NCBI GenBank assembly: GCA_020853095.1
Contig: JADYZN010000038.1
Coordinates: 1-64,000 of the forward strand
Source: Phycisphaerales bacterium
Lineage (GTDB): Bacteria > Planctomycetota > Phycisphaerae > Tepidisphaerales > Tepidisphaeraceae
DNA: 64,000 nt
Reading direction: 5' to 3'
Of the stretch, positions 10,309 through 18,670 are shown piece after piece; the first letter of the stretch is position 1; each line of letters starts with the position of its first letter. The notes under the pieces were generated by a model that was not told the DNA's origin, made no database searches, and worked only from the letters and a program-made list of their open reading frames with translations. The position numbers and the translations under genes are program-made.

Positions 10309-11618
10309 GGTGTTTTGGCCGCCTCTCGCAAGATTTGTAAATCCGAAAAATAATTCGGGTACGTCTTGTTGACGCACTCGACGTTCTGGATCGTCACCCC
10401 CGGCACTTTGGTGCCGGCCAACGCGAAACTCATGGCCATGCGGTGGTCATCATAGGTGGCGATTGAAGCGGGCATCACGGTTTTGGGCGGGTCAATGATC
10501 AACGTATCCCCATCGATCCGCACCCCCGCGCCCAGTTTGGTCAGCTCATTGGACAAGGCCGCCAGCCGGTCGGTCTCCTTGTGCCGAAGAGTGTGCAGAC
10601 CATGCAGCACCGACCGTCCATCGGCGAACAAACAGACCACCGCCAGCGTCTGGGCCACATCCGGCATGTCGCGCAGGTCGATCTCGATCCCCTCCAGTTG
10701 GTCCGGGCCGCTGAGCGTGATTGAATGGGAATCCATCGACGCCGTCGCCCCCATTTTTTTCAACACCTCCGCAAACCCCACATCCCCCTGCAGGCTGTTA
10801 TTCCCCAGTCCCGCGATCGTGATCGTCGCGCCGGGCCACAACGCCGCGGCGGCCAGAAAATAACTGGCCGAACTCGCATCCGGCTCCACCGCGTAATCGG
10901 TCCCGCGAAAAACGCCTCTTGGGATGATGATCTGTTTCGGCTCGCCGGTCTCCGGGTCGCGGATCAATTCCGGCGTCAGATCAAAACGATCCATCAGCCG
11001 CATCGTCATGGCGACGTACGGCCAACTGGTCTGGCCCGGCTCCAGGTCCACCCGCACCTCGTGGCGTGCATACGGGCTGACCTGCAGGATCGCCGAAAGA
11101 AATTGCGAAGACTGGGCCGCTCCAAAACGCAGATTTCCCCCCGGCAGGCCGGCCGCGCTGATCCGAATCGGCGGAAACCCCTCCGAGATCGGATATTCAA
11201 CCCGAACGCCTACATTCCGCAACAATTCCACCAGTTGGCCGATCGGCCTGCTGCGCATGCGATCCACGCCGTCGAGCGTATAAACCCCGCACCCCAGGGC
11301 GCAGAATGCCGACAAAAACCGGATGGTGGTTCCGGAATTCCCACAGAACAACTCCGCCTCGGATACGCCCACCACGCCCCCCGTGCCATGAACCCGTATC
11401 CGTCCGGCGGCCTGATCCACCTCCAGATCGACCCCCAGTTTCTTCAGCCCATCGAGCATCACCACGGTGTCATCGGCGAACAAAACGTTGCGCAGCGTGC
11501 TGGTTCCCCGCGCCAGTGACGACAGCACCAGCGCGCGGTTGGTCAGACTTTTGGACCCCGGCGGGGTGATCGTCGCCTGAAATGGCCCGGCAAACGGGAG
11601 AATCGTCAAATCGCTCAT
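10305..11618 (-). CDS. aroA: 3-phosphoshikimate 1-carboxyvinyltransferase (EPSP synthase)
   Basis: The sixth step of the shikimate pathway, joining PEP and shikimate-3-phosphate. The 437-residue protein has PPGSKSLTNRALV near residue 18, CGNSGTTIRF near 92 and RHKETDRL near 340, all diagnostic. Its start at 11618 overlaps the stop of a possible 38-residue upstream ORF (ATGA), and its stop overlaps the next gene's start in the same way. No other aro gene is in the window. Confidence 0.96.
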   Translation of the reverse strand: MSDLTILPFAGPFQATITPPGSKSLTNRALVLSSLARGTSTLRNVLFADDTVVMLDGLKKLGVDLEVDQAAGRIRVHGTGGVVGVSEAELFCGNSGTTIRFLSAFCALGCGVYTLDGVDRMRSRPIGQLVELLRNVGVRVEYPISEGFPPIRISAAGLPGGNLRFGAAQSSQFLSAILQVSPYARHEVRVDLEPGQTSWPYVAMTMRLMDRFDLTPELIRDPETGEPKQIIIPRGVFRGTDYAVEPDASSASYFLAAAALWPGATITIAGLGNNSLQGDVGFAEVLKKMGATASMDSHSITLSGPDQLEGIEIDLRDMPDVAQTLAVVCLFADGRSVLHGLHTLRHKETDRLAALSNELTKLGAGVRIDGDTLIIDPPKTVMPASIATYDDHRMAMSFALAGTKVPGVTIQNVECVNKTYPNYFSDLQILREAAKTP

Positions 11619-11731
11619 CGGCCATCAGAATACGAGGGATGCGGAAACTTTTCATCTGTCAGCGCGTCCAAGTCATCATGTGCCGGCGTTTGGGGTTGTT
11701 TCCATCTTCCCCAAAACTTGGCTTTGTCCAT
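11615..11731 (-). CDS. possible 38-residue small protein coupled to aroA
   Basis: A short minus-strand ORF beginning MDKAKFWGRWKQ and rich in charged residues and proline. Its TGA overlaps the aroA ATG as ATGA, the same arrangement seen at the other end of aroA. CAGG lies four bases before its ATG. The frame is open further upstream (to 11863) but that part runs antisense through the signal peptide of the divergent DUF4139 gene. I recognise no family. The coupling geometry is the main evidence, so it remains tentative. Confidence 0.3.
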   Translation of the reverse strand: MDKAKFWGRWKQPQTPAHDDLDALTDEKFPHPSYSDGR

Positions 11732-11766
11732 AACCTGTCGAATAATCTCATGCAAAGGAGCTTTCA

Positions 11767-13842
11767 ATGAAGCGGATTTCACGGTCGATTCGTATGGCGT
11801 TGGTATTGGCGGCGATGGGCGTTGCGATGCCCCGTTTGGGGTTTGCACAGGATCCTCCCGCATCCGACACGACCGCCGTCAACCGTCAGGCCGAAAAATC
11901 CGTGGACATCCCCATCCGCCAGGTGGTGCTATATTCCAGCGGCGTGGGGTATTTTGAACATTTTGGAACGGTCGCCGGCGACGGCACGGCCGAACTTCGA
12001 TTCAAAACCGAACAGATCAACGACATCCTCAAAAGCCTCGTTCTACAGGATTTGGATGGGGGCATGGTCAGCACCATCACCTATCCATCGCAGGATCCGC
12101 TCTCCCGAACGCTCAAAAGTTTTGAGGTGGACATCACCGCCAACCCGCCATTGGCCGATCTGCTCAACCAGCTTCGCGGGGCCAAAGTGACCGTCAGCAC
12201 AGTCGAACCGGGAACCACCAGCGGCATCATTCTTGGCGTCGAGAAAAAACAAAAAGCCGCCGGCGACAAGGCGGTGGTTGAAACCCACATCCTGAACATC
12301 CTCTCCGGCGGCCAGATTCGCTCGCTGGACCTGGGCGAATTGCGATCGGTGCAACTGGACGACCCCAAATTGCAGGAGGAATTGGGCGCTGCGCTGGCCG
12401 CATTGGCCCAAGCGCGCGACCAGGACAAAAAGCCGGTCACGATCCATTTCACCGGCCAGGGAAATCACCGCGTTCGCATCGGCTACGTCATCGAAACGCC
12501 GGTCTGGAAAACCAGCTATCGGCTGATTTTACCCTCCGGCGACGCCAAGCCGCACTTGCAGGGATGGGCGATCATCGACAACCAGACCGACAACGACTGG
12601 ACCAACGTGCAGTTGTCGCTGGTCAGCGGCCGTCCGATCTCGTTTATTCAGGATTTGTATCAACCGCTGTACGTCCCCCGGCAGATTGTGCAGCCGCCGC
12701 AGTATGCCAACCTTCAATCCCGGCGATATGGCGAGGGAATGGACCGCAAGGACACCAATCGTTCCCGCAAGGCGGATGGAGCTGGCTCCGCCAGTCCACA
12801 GATGGCCGCGCCGGCCCCCCGTGCCATGGAATCCGAAGACAAGATGGACGCCACCGCGTCGGTCGCCTCGTCGGCCAGCACCGCCGAAGTTGGCGAGTTG
12901 TTCCAATACACCGTCTCCAACGTATCGCTGGCCCGTCAGCGTTCGGCGATGATCCCGATCGTCAGCGACGACCTCCAGGTTCAAAAGCTGTCGATTTACA
13001 ACGCCTCGGTCCTTCCGCGAAACCCGCTCAACGGGGCGCGACTGACCAACAACACCGACAAGCATCTGCTGGCCGGCCCGATCACGGTTCTTGAAGGGGG
13101 CGCTTACGCCGGCGATGCCCAGATCGGCAATCTGCCGCCGGGCCAGAACCGCCTCATCAGCTATGGCATCGACTTGCAGATGCTGGTCGATTCCACCCAC
13201 AACACCTCCAATTCCTCGATCCTCAGCGGAAAAATCATCAAGGGCGTGCTCCAGATCAACCACAAACAGGTTTTCCAGCAGGATTACGTCACCGAGAACA
13301 AATCCCAAAAGGACAAGACCCTGATCATCGAACACCCCATCCGCCCCGGCTGGGAACTGACCAGCACCGACAAGCCGGTCGAGACCACCGATTCGGTCTA
13401 CCGTTTCAGCCAGTCCATCCCGGCCGGCCAGAAGGCGACGTTCACCGTCCAGCAACAGATCGTGACCGGTGAAACCCTCGCGTTGCTGTCGGCCGAGTTG
13501 AATCAACTGACCTATTACAGCCGCAATGGGGCGATCCCCAAGGAGGTGCGGGATGTGCTGATCAAGGCGATGGAACTCAAACAGCAACTGACCGACACCC
13601 AACGCCGAATCGACGACACCCAACGCTACTTGAACGAAACCACCACCGACCAGGCCCGCACCCGCCAGAATCTGGTCAACGTGCCGCAGAACAGCGATTT
13701 CTACAAGCAGTCGCTCCAGAAACTGGGTGAACAGGAAAAGAAGATTGAACAATACCAGTCCGACCTCCAGCAGCTTCGCCAGAAGCAGGATCAGCAACAC
13801 CAGGAACTGGAAAATTTCCTGAACAATGCCTCCGTGGGTTGA
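11767..13842 (+). CDS. secreted DUF4139 domain protein
   Basis: A 691-residue protein with a Sec signal peptide (residues 1-28, ending MPRLGFAQ), so it is exported to the periplasm or envelope. The segment from about 245 to 560 has the DUF4139 beta-sandwich features, including GYVIETPVWKTSYRL and WAIIDNQTDNDW. It ends in a Gln-rich coiled coil (about 585-685). A low-complexity Ser/Ala stretch (about 320-375) interrupts the domain. AAGGAG precedes the ATG. The molecular role of the family is unknown. Confidence 0.8.
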   Translation: MKRISRSIRMALVLAAMGVAMPRLGFAQDPPASDTTAVNRQAEKSVDIPIRQVVLYSSGVGYFEHFGTVAGDGTAELRFKTEQINDILKSLVLQDLDGGMVSTITYPSQDPLSRTLKSFEVDITANPPLADLLNQLRGAKVTVSTVEPGTTSGIILGVEKKQKAAGDKAVVETHILNILSGGQIRSLDLGELRSVQLDDPKLQEELGAALAALAQARDQDKKPVTIHFTGQGNHRVRIGYVIETPVWKTSYRLILPSGDAKPHLQGWAIIDNQTDNDWTNVQLSLVSGRPISFIQDLYQPLYVPRQIVQPPQYANLQSRRYGEGMDRKDTNRSRKADGAGSASPQMAAPAPRAMESEDKMDATASVASSASTAEVGELFQYTVSNVSLARQRSAMIPIVSDDLQVQKLSIYNASVLPRNPLNGARLTNNTDKHLLAGPITVLEGGAYAGDAQIGNLPPGQNRLISYGIDLQMLVDSTHNTSNSSILSGKIIKGVLQINHKQVFQQDYVTENKSQKDKTLIIEHPIRPGWELTSTDKPVETTDSVYRFSQSIPAGQKATFTVQQQIVTGETLALLSAELNQLTYYSRNGAIPKEVRDVLIKAMELKQQLTDTQRRIDDTQRYLNETTTDQARTRQNLVNVPQNSDFYKQSLQKLGEQEKKIEQYQSDLQQLRQKQDQQHQELENFLNNASVG

Positions 13843-13890
13843 ACGCCCGCTTGGATGGGCGGTATGTCAGTTTGCCTTCCAGCGGGTTGG

Positions 13891-13917
13891 CCCGCCTATA
13901 ATCAAGGCGGGTATAAT
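13891..13917 (+). promoter_or_regulatory. csrA-fusion promoter region: palindrome with two TATAAT boxes
   Basis: CCCGCC (13891-13896) and GGCGGG (13906-13911) form a 6-bp hairpin whose loop holds TATAAT (13897-13902). A second TATAAT (13912-13917) ends 8 nt before the start codon. TTGGCC (13887) and TTGCCT (13872) are weak -35 candidates at 19-bp spacing. The palindrome overlapping a -10 box could be an operator; no regulator is known. Confidence 0.45.
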
Positions 13918-13925
13918 GAGGCACT

Positions 13926-14609
13926 ATGCTGGTACTGTCCCGACAAATTGGCCAGAAGGTCATGATCGGGAAGGAGATTGAGCTGACCATCGTCGACGTG
14001 CGCGGAGAAAAGGTGCGTCTGGGCATCCAGGCGCCATCCGAAGTTCCGGTGCATCGCAAGGAGGTTTTTGACGCCATCTGTGCCGAGAATCAGTCGGCCG
14101 CGTCGATCCAACCGGCGGACGTGGTCGGTGCAATGTCGCCTTTCCCACGGCCGGCCGAATCCTCTCCACAGGATGCCCTGTTCATGCAGGCGGCCATTGA
14201 ACAGGCCCGGTTGGGTCTATCCGAAGGGGGGCTTCCCATCGGGTCGGTGCTGGTCCGCGATGGCCAGATCATCGGCGCGGGACACAATCGGCGCGTGCAG
14301 CACGAAGACCCCATGGCCCACGCCGAGATCGACTGCCTCAGCAACGCCGGCCGTCAAAGCACCTATCGCGACACGGTCCTCTATTCCACCCTCATGCCCT
14401 GTTATTTGTGCAGCGGCGCCATCGTGCAATTCGGCATCCCCCGCGTGGTGGCCGGCGAATCAACCAATTTCAACGGCCACGGTTCGGCGGATTTCCTGCG
14501 ATCCAAATCCGTTGAACTGATCAATCTTCACGACTCCCAATGTATTGAGATGATGCGACAATTCATCGAACAACACCCCGATCTCTGGAACGAAGACATC
14601 GGCAAATGA
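13926..14609 (+). CDS. CsrA-cytosine deaminase fusion protein
   Basis: One uninterrupted 227-codon frame encodes two known proteins end to end. Residues 1-58 are a full CsrA (MLVLSRQIGQKVMIG start, VRLGIQAPSEVPVHRKEV core), an mRNA-binding translational regulator. Residues 84-227 are a zinc cytidine/cytosine deaminase domain: HAE at 132-134 and PCYLC at 158-162 are the zinc and catalytic motifs, and the tail WNEDIGK closely resembles yeast cytosine deaminase. The joint is a short linker with an internal ATG (residue 70, base 14133) that could start a separate deaminase, though no clear Shine-Dalgarno precedes it. GAGG lies 5 nt before the first ATG. No frameshift is needed to join the domains. 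The N-terminal RNA-binding face appears intact. Confidence 0.88.
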   Translation: MLVLSRQIGQKVMIGKEIELTIVDVRGEKVRLGIQAPSEVPVHRKEVFDAICAENQSAASIQPADVVGAMSPFPRPAESSPQDALFMQAAIEQARLGLSEGGLPIGSVLVRDGQIIGAGHNRRVQHEDPMAHAEIDCLSNAGRQSTYRDTVLYSTLMPCYLCSGAIVQFGIPRVVAGESTNFNGHGSADFLRSKSVELINLHDSQCIEMMRQFIEQHPDLWNEDIGK

Positions 14610-14645
14610 CGGGCATCGGTCCATCCGATCCATTACAATGCACCC

Positions 14646-15272
14646 ATGATCGCCCCCGCGGAACATCCGGACCCCCGCCCACAGGGCAGCGACATCCAGC
14701 TCCAGGAGCAGGAGGATGCGCTGGTTTTTCACGTCGCGGCCCGCAGGCCCGACAAAGCCGCCCTGAACAAGGCTTTACGACAGGCCGCTTTGGCGGCGTT
14801 GTGGCTCTGGTTCGGATCGGTGGTCATCCTCGCCGGCATCGGCGGCGCCTTGATCTGGAGCCACCGCGATTTGTTGCCGGCCTGGGGATTGGGATTGTTC
14901 GCCCTTTTTATCCTGCTGCTGTTTGGGGCGTACTGGTGGTTTTTATACCTGTTTCGCGTGGATCGGCTCCAGCGTTTTTATGGGCAATCCACCCTGCTGG
15001 CCGTCCGCCCGCAGCGGCTGCGCATCAAAGCCACCGGCCTGATGGGGGACCAGGAACACGATCTGACCCGCACGCAAATCCAGGACATTAAGCTGATTCG
15101 CGCCGCCACCCCCGACAGCGCCACCGAGCCGCAAATGACCGACTGGGTGGGCATCATGTTGCGCGATGGCCGGACCCTCCAGGTGCTGGGCGGACGCGAA
15201 ATACCGGAGTTGCGATGGGTCGCCCAAACCATCCGCCAACAGATGGGATTTGAACCGGCGGGGGCGGTGTAG
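14646..15272 (+). CDS. two-TM membrane protein of unknown function
   Basis: A 208-residue protein with two hydrophobic segments at about 50-70 and 78-100, flanked by cytosolic tails. The C-terminal half (105-208) looks like a small folded domain of PH-like type, with TDWVGIMLRDGRTLQVLGG near 165-183, but I cannot name a family. A TACAAT box ends six bases before the ATG and no Shine-Dalgarno is seen, so it may be leaderless. An overlapping frame starting at 14606 lacks protein-like composition. Confidence 0.6.
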   Translation: MIAPAEHPDPRPQGSDIQLQEQEDALVFHVAARRPDKAALNKALRQAALAALWLWFGSVVILAGIGGALIWSHRDLLPAWGLGLFALFILLLFGAYWWFLYLFRVDRLQRFYGQSTLLAVRPQRLRIKATGLMGDQEHDLTRTQIQDIKLIRAATPDSATEPQMTDWVGIMLRDGRTLQVLGGREIPELRWVAQTIRQQMGFEPAGAV

Positions 15273-15275
15273 TCT

Positions 15276-16478
15276 TCAGCGCGTCAACGCCGCATTGTCG
15301 ATCAAACCCTGCAAAAACGGCGACAGCCTCATCCGCCCTTTGCCGTATCGCATCGCTTTTCGCAAATGCTCGATGTCGCACCGCTCGCTGTGTTGCGATG
15401 GCCATTGGATCGGCCCGGCGGCCGTTGAATCAACGTATTCCCTGCCGCTGGGATGGCGATACAGGTCAATGCCGGCCACATCCACCTGCTTGCCCAGTGC
15501 CGCGGCCAGCAAAACCAGAAAAACGCCGCTGGTCGGGTATTTCCCGCGCGGATTGTGGGTATACAAACCCGTGCGGATCAACAGCGGCAAAATCGGCACG
15601 GGACGGGGAAGATCGTATGCCGCGAACGATGCCTCACCCTGTCGGTGCAGATACATGTGCATTAACAATGGCCGTCGATTTGGCGGGGTTTGGTGAAATC
15701 GTTTGGCGGCCGCCTCCAGCTCCGTGGCCCCATCGCCGAACAACACCGCGACCGGATCGCCGTCAAAGCTGTCGCGCCGGGCATAGGTTGGATCAACCAC
15801 CATCACGTTGGATCGAGGCAATTGTCCGGCCCAGGGTTCAAGGGCGCTGGGGCCTCTTCCCAACACCGTCAGTTGATCGGTCTTCGCAAACCAGTCCCGC
15901 AGGACGTCGCACGGGTCGGTCGCGTTGCCGGCCGATTCGTACAGCGGCAGTTTCTGAAACGGATTGTTGTGCCAGCGATCCAGGTATCCATGTTGCCAGC
16001 GCGGGTCTTTGCGGATGTCGTTGGATGGGGACATCGTCTGGTATGGCTTGTCCTTCATCCGGATTTCCCACCAGCACTGGCCGGTGTGATTGTGCTCGTG
16101 CCCGGCCACCTCGGCCCCGACCCGATCCAGCAATGGCGCGACCCACCCCATGCAGTGGTCGCAATAATCCTCGTCCGCGTTCAGATCGTTCTTGATTAAA
16201 AAACCCTTGCTGGGGCATTCCCGCATGTCGCAGCGGAGGACGTTTTTTTCCTCGTCAACCACCCATTTCCAGTCGCACTTCTCATCTTCGCCGGTCTTGA
16301 CCCAGCAGTTGTACAAACCCCGCAAACCTTCGCTGATCGCGGCCTGCTTGTAATGGTTCTGCGAATCGCCGCCGATCGCGTCATCCCACAATCTCACGAC
16401 CGCCTCCTGGCCGAACCGGCGGCGGATGTAATGGAACGTCCATTCGTAATGGCCGCAAAAATCGTGGCATCCAAGCAT
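15276..16478 (-). CDS. ATC-hydrolase-like domain fused to GT42 sialyltransferase-like domain
   Basis: A 400-residue two-domain protein. Residues 1-150 are Cys-rich (CHDFCGH at 4-10, CP at 88-89, CxxC at 106-109, C135) and parallel the small neighbour encoded at 16478-16912; the pattern recalls the L-2-amino-thiazoline-4-carboxylate hydrolase family. Residues 203-400 carry the motif order of bacterial GT42 sialyltransferases: GRGPS (207-211), PTSGVF (315-320), GIDLY (336-340) and HSERCDI (363-369), whose His corresponds to the catalytic His of Campylobacter CstII. No membrane segment is seen. The start overlaps the upstream stop by one base (TAATG). Function is inferred only to the level of a possible nonulosonate-related glycosyltransferase. 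Confidence 0.72.
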   Translation of the reverse strand: MLGCHDFCGHYEWTFHYIRRRFGQEAVVRLWDDAIGGDSQNHYKQAAISEGLRGLYNCWVKTGEDEKCDWKWVVDEEKNVLRCDMRECPSKGFLIKNDLNADEDYCDHCMGWVAPLLDRVGAEVAGHEHNHTGQCWWEIRMKDKPYQTMSPSNDIRKDPRWQHGYLDRWHNNPFQKLPLYESAGNATDPCDVLRDWFAKTDQLTVLGRGPSALEPWAGQLPRSNVMVVDPTYARRDSFDGDPVAVLFGDGATELEAAAKRFHQTPPNRRPLLMHMYLHRQGEASFAAYDLPRPVPILPLLIRTGLYTHNPRGKYPTSGVFLVLLAAALGKQVDVAGIDLYRHPSGREYVDSTAAGPIQWPSQHSERCDIEHLRKAMRYGKGRMRLSPFLQGLIDNAALTR

Positions 16479-16912
16479 TAGCGATTCCCTCCCCTCACGG
16501 TCAGTTTCGTGAACACCTGCCGGCACGATCCCATCCCGCCGGTGCGTTCAAATGAATAACCGGCATCCTCGGCCATCGCTCCGCAGACGTGGTCGCAATG
16601 CTCGCAGAAATAGGGCACGATCTCGCGGCCATTGTCGCGCAGATGCTTGATGGATGGGCAAACCCGAATCTCCAGCGTTGCGCTGGTCGCATCGGAACTC
16701 GTCTCCACCTCGGCGTGGGGTTCCTTCTGGAAATAGGACTTCCAGTCTTCGGCGATTGATGAAGGGCCGTTTTCCCGCCAGTTTTCGGATCGCTGGCGGT
16801 AATACTCGTGCCCCATCTTCCGCCAATAGTCCACCAGCACGTCCTTGCCATAGGTGTCGTGCAGATAGCGGAACATCGAGTTGATCGCGAAATAAAAATC
16901 AGGTGCGGACAT
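16478..16912 (-). CDS. small Cys-rich ATC-hydrolase-like protein
   Basis: A 144-residue cytosolic protein with CP at 85-86, CxxC at 103-106, C110 and GSC at 128-130. Pattern and spacing match the N-terminal domain encoded by the next gene, so the two are probably paralogous partners. The closest family I recall is L-2-amino-thiazoline-4-carboxylate hydrolase (PF14196); this is a resemblance, not a proven assignment. Some of the cysteines could bind metal. It lies 17 bp after the lyase gene and is coupled to the next gene by TAATG. Confidence 0.65.
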   Translation of the reverse strand: MSAPDFYFAINSMFRYLHDTYGKDVLVDYWRKMGHEYYRQRSENWRENGPSSIAEDWKSYFQKEPHAEVETSSDATSATLEIRVCPSIKHLRDNGREIVPYFCEHCDHVCGAMAEDAGYSFERTGGMGSCRQVFTKLTVRGGNR

Positions 16913-16929
16913 TGGACCTCACCAAAGTT

Positions 16930-17838
16930 TTACCGGGCGGCCTTCCTGCCGGCCGTCAGGAGTTTTACGATCGGCTCATTTCGCAGTTCTTCGCGCTGGG
17001 CCTCGGTCAGAACCTTATAAGGCCGTGGCGCATAATTGCCGGGCAGCCCGCGGAAATTCATCACCGCCGTAAACGCCGGGAAGATGGTGTATTTAATCAG
17101 GGTCTGCTTGAGCAGGCTCAGGTTCTGCTGATGCTTGGCCGCTCCCGCCCAGTCCCCCCTGGCGGCGCACTGGCCGATGCCGCTGACCCATTCCGGGGCC
17201 ATGGCGAACATGCCGTCAAGCTGCTCATAAATCCCATGGCGGATGGTCAAGTCCATCAAGTCCGGCTGTGCGATGATGACCCGCAGGGGCAGGTTCTGGC
17301 GATGCAGCGTGTCGATCAACTGTCGCGTATAAGTCAACTCATCGGAGACCTTGATCCCCTTGATGTTGGGATGTTTCGCCAGTTCCAGCACGGTGGACAT
17401 TTCCACCTTGGAACGGGTCCGCACCGGCAGGTCGTACAGATAGACCGGGTTTTTGGAGACATCCGCCAGCGAGCGATAGTATTCCAGCAATTCAGGCTGC
17501 GTGAACTGGATGAAGTAGGGGGTCAACACCACCACGCCATCGACCTTGAATTGATTGACGAACTGAATGCGGTCGCGCGAGCGGGCGAAACTGGCATCCC
17601 CGACGCCGATCATCAACTCGGTCTTCTTGCCGGCGCACCACGCGACGCTTCGCTCGATCAGCTTCTGATACGTCTGATCGCTCAAAAGCTGCATCAATCC
17701 CATGGTGCCGGCCATGAGATAGGCATTGATGCCGTTGTTGAACTGGTCGGCGAACTGGGCGTCCAGGCCCTCCTCGTGAAGCTGTTCATCCGCCGTCAGC
17801 GGGGTTCCCATGGCCGTGATGAAATATCCTTGCGACAT
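16930..17838 (-). CDS. DapA/NanA-family pyruvate-dependent lyase
   Basis: A 302-residue class I aldolase of the dihydrodipicolinate synthase/N-acetylneuraminate lyase family. Schiff-base Lys163 sits in GIKVSD and the catalytic Tyr135 in YLYDLP. The carboxylate-binding motif is GTMGL (44-48) rather than GTTGE, so the pocket is altered and it is unlikely to be housekeeping DapA. Next to a GT42-like gene a sialate or other 2-keto-3-deoxy sugar acid is an attractive substrate, but that is inference. AAGGA precedes the ATG at 17838. It follows gntR by 13 bp. Confidence 0.88.
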   Translation of the reverse strand: MSQGYFITAMGTPLTADEQLHEEGLDAQFADQFNNGINAYLMAGTMGLMQLLSDQTYQKLIERSVAWCAGKKTELMIGVGDASFARSRDRIQFVNQFKVDGVVVLTPYFIQFTQPELLEYYRSLADVSKNPVYLYDLPVRTRSKVEMSTVLELAKHPNIKGIKVSDELTYTRQLIDTLHRQNLPLRVIIAQPDLMDLTIRHGIYEQLDGMFAMAPEWVSGIGQCAARGDWAGAAKHQQNLSLLKQTLIKYTIFPAFTAVMNFRGLPGNYAPRPYKVLTEAQREELRNEPIVKLLTAGRKAAR

Positions 17839-17851
17839 AACGTACCGTTCC

Positions 17852-18505
17852 TTAATGAGGTTGATTCGCCACCAGCAACCGCTCGGTGGCATGTTGTAAA
17901 TGATGTTGAAGCAACTCCACCGCCGCATCGAACTGGCGGTCCATCAAAAGTTGCGTGATCCGGCGATGCTCGTCGATGGTCTGGATCGCCCCTCTCCTTC
18001 GACGTTCGGCATCCACCTGCCGGGAAAAGATGATCGGCAGGGGGGCGCGCTGGTGGATCGAGATCAATTTCTGGTTTTCGGTCAGCTCGATCAGAATCTG
18101 ATGAAACCGCCGGTCGGCCTCGACAAATCCCAATTCCAGATCGCTTTCAAGCAATTGTTGCATCACGTCGCAGGCTTCGCTCAGGCGATGCAACGGAACG
18201 TCCGCCGGTGGGCGGGCCGCGATCAGCCGGATCGCCCCGGCTTCGAGGATGGCGCGCACCTCCAAAACTTCATCCAGGTCGCGCTGCTCATAAAGAGGCG
18301 AGAAAAACCCGCCCCGTTCACCCCGGCGGATCAAACCTTCATGCGCCAAACCACTGAGGGCCTCGCGCAGCGACGATCGGTGAACCCCCAGGCGCGATGC
18401 CCATTCCACCTCGCGAAACCGCTCCCCGGCCGGAACCTGCCCTAGCAGCACCATCCGGCGCAATTGCTGGTAACAAGTCTGACTTTGGAGCGATTTTTCC
18501 GACAT
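17852..18505 (-). CDS. GntR-family (FadR/FCD type) transcriptional regulator
   Basis: A 217-residue regulator with an N-terminal winged helix (residues 8-70, with VHRSSLREALSGLAHEGLI) and an all-helical FCD ligand-binding domain (about 78-205) of the kind that senses organic acids. It is the first gene of a four-gene operon and probably autoregulates: two copies of a 13-bp direct repeat overlap and precede its start. I choose the ATG at 18505; alternative upstream starts would read through the repeats. Confidence 0.88.
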   Translation of the reverse strand: MSEKSLQSQTCYQQLRRMVLLGQVPAGERFREVEWASRLGVHRSSLREALSGLAHEGLIRRGERGGFFSPLYEQRDLDEVLEVRAILEAGAIRLIAARPPADVPLHRLSEACDVMQQLLESDLELGFVEADRRFHQILIELTENQKLISIHQRAPLPIIFSRQVDAERRRRGAIQTIDEHRRITQLLMDRQFDAAVELLQHHLQHATERLLVANQPH

Positions 18506-18540
18506 TGCCGACAAAATATAGTCCATTTTGCCGACAAAAT
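18505..18540. promoter_or_regulatory. direct-repeat operator of the gntR operon
   Basis: TTGCCGACAAAAT occurs twice, at 18505-18517 and 18528-18540, exactly 23 bp apart. The first copy touches the gntR start codon. The spacing of about two helical turns suits two regulator dimers on one DNA face. The core GTCGGC resembles operators of FCD-type GntR regulators. Binding by the adjacent regulator is inferred. Confidence 0.6.
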
Positions 18541-18670
18541 CAAGCCCCAGGCAAGCCACATTTCCCGTCCCATAAGCCCGACGGCGGAAAAGAATGAAGA
18601 TTTTCTCCAAGTTAAAACCGAGTTGTTCCGATAACCAATACAGGTCGGCAAACTCTTTTGGAGGTACGCC

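Noticed and set aside
14606-15091. 161-codon frame starting on the stop of the CsrA fusion (ATGA)
   Set aside because: Despite the tempting overlap the composition is Gly/Arg/Pro random and the 14646 frame has clear membrane helices.
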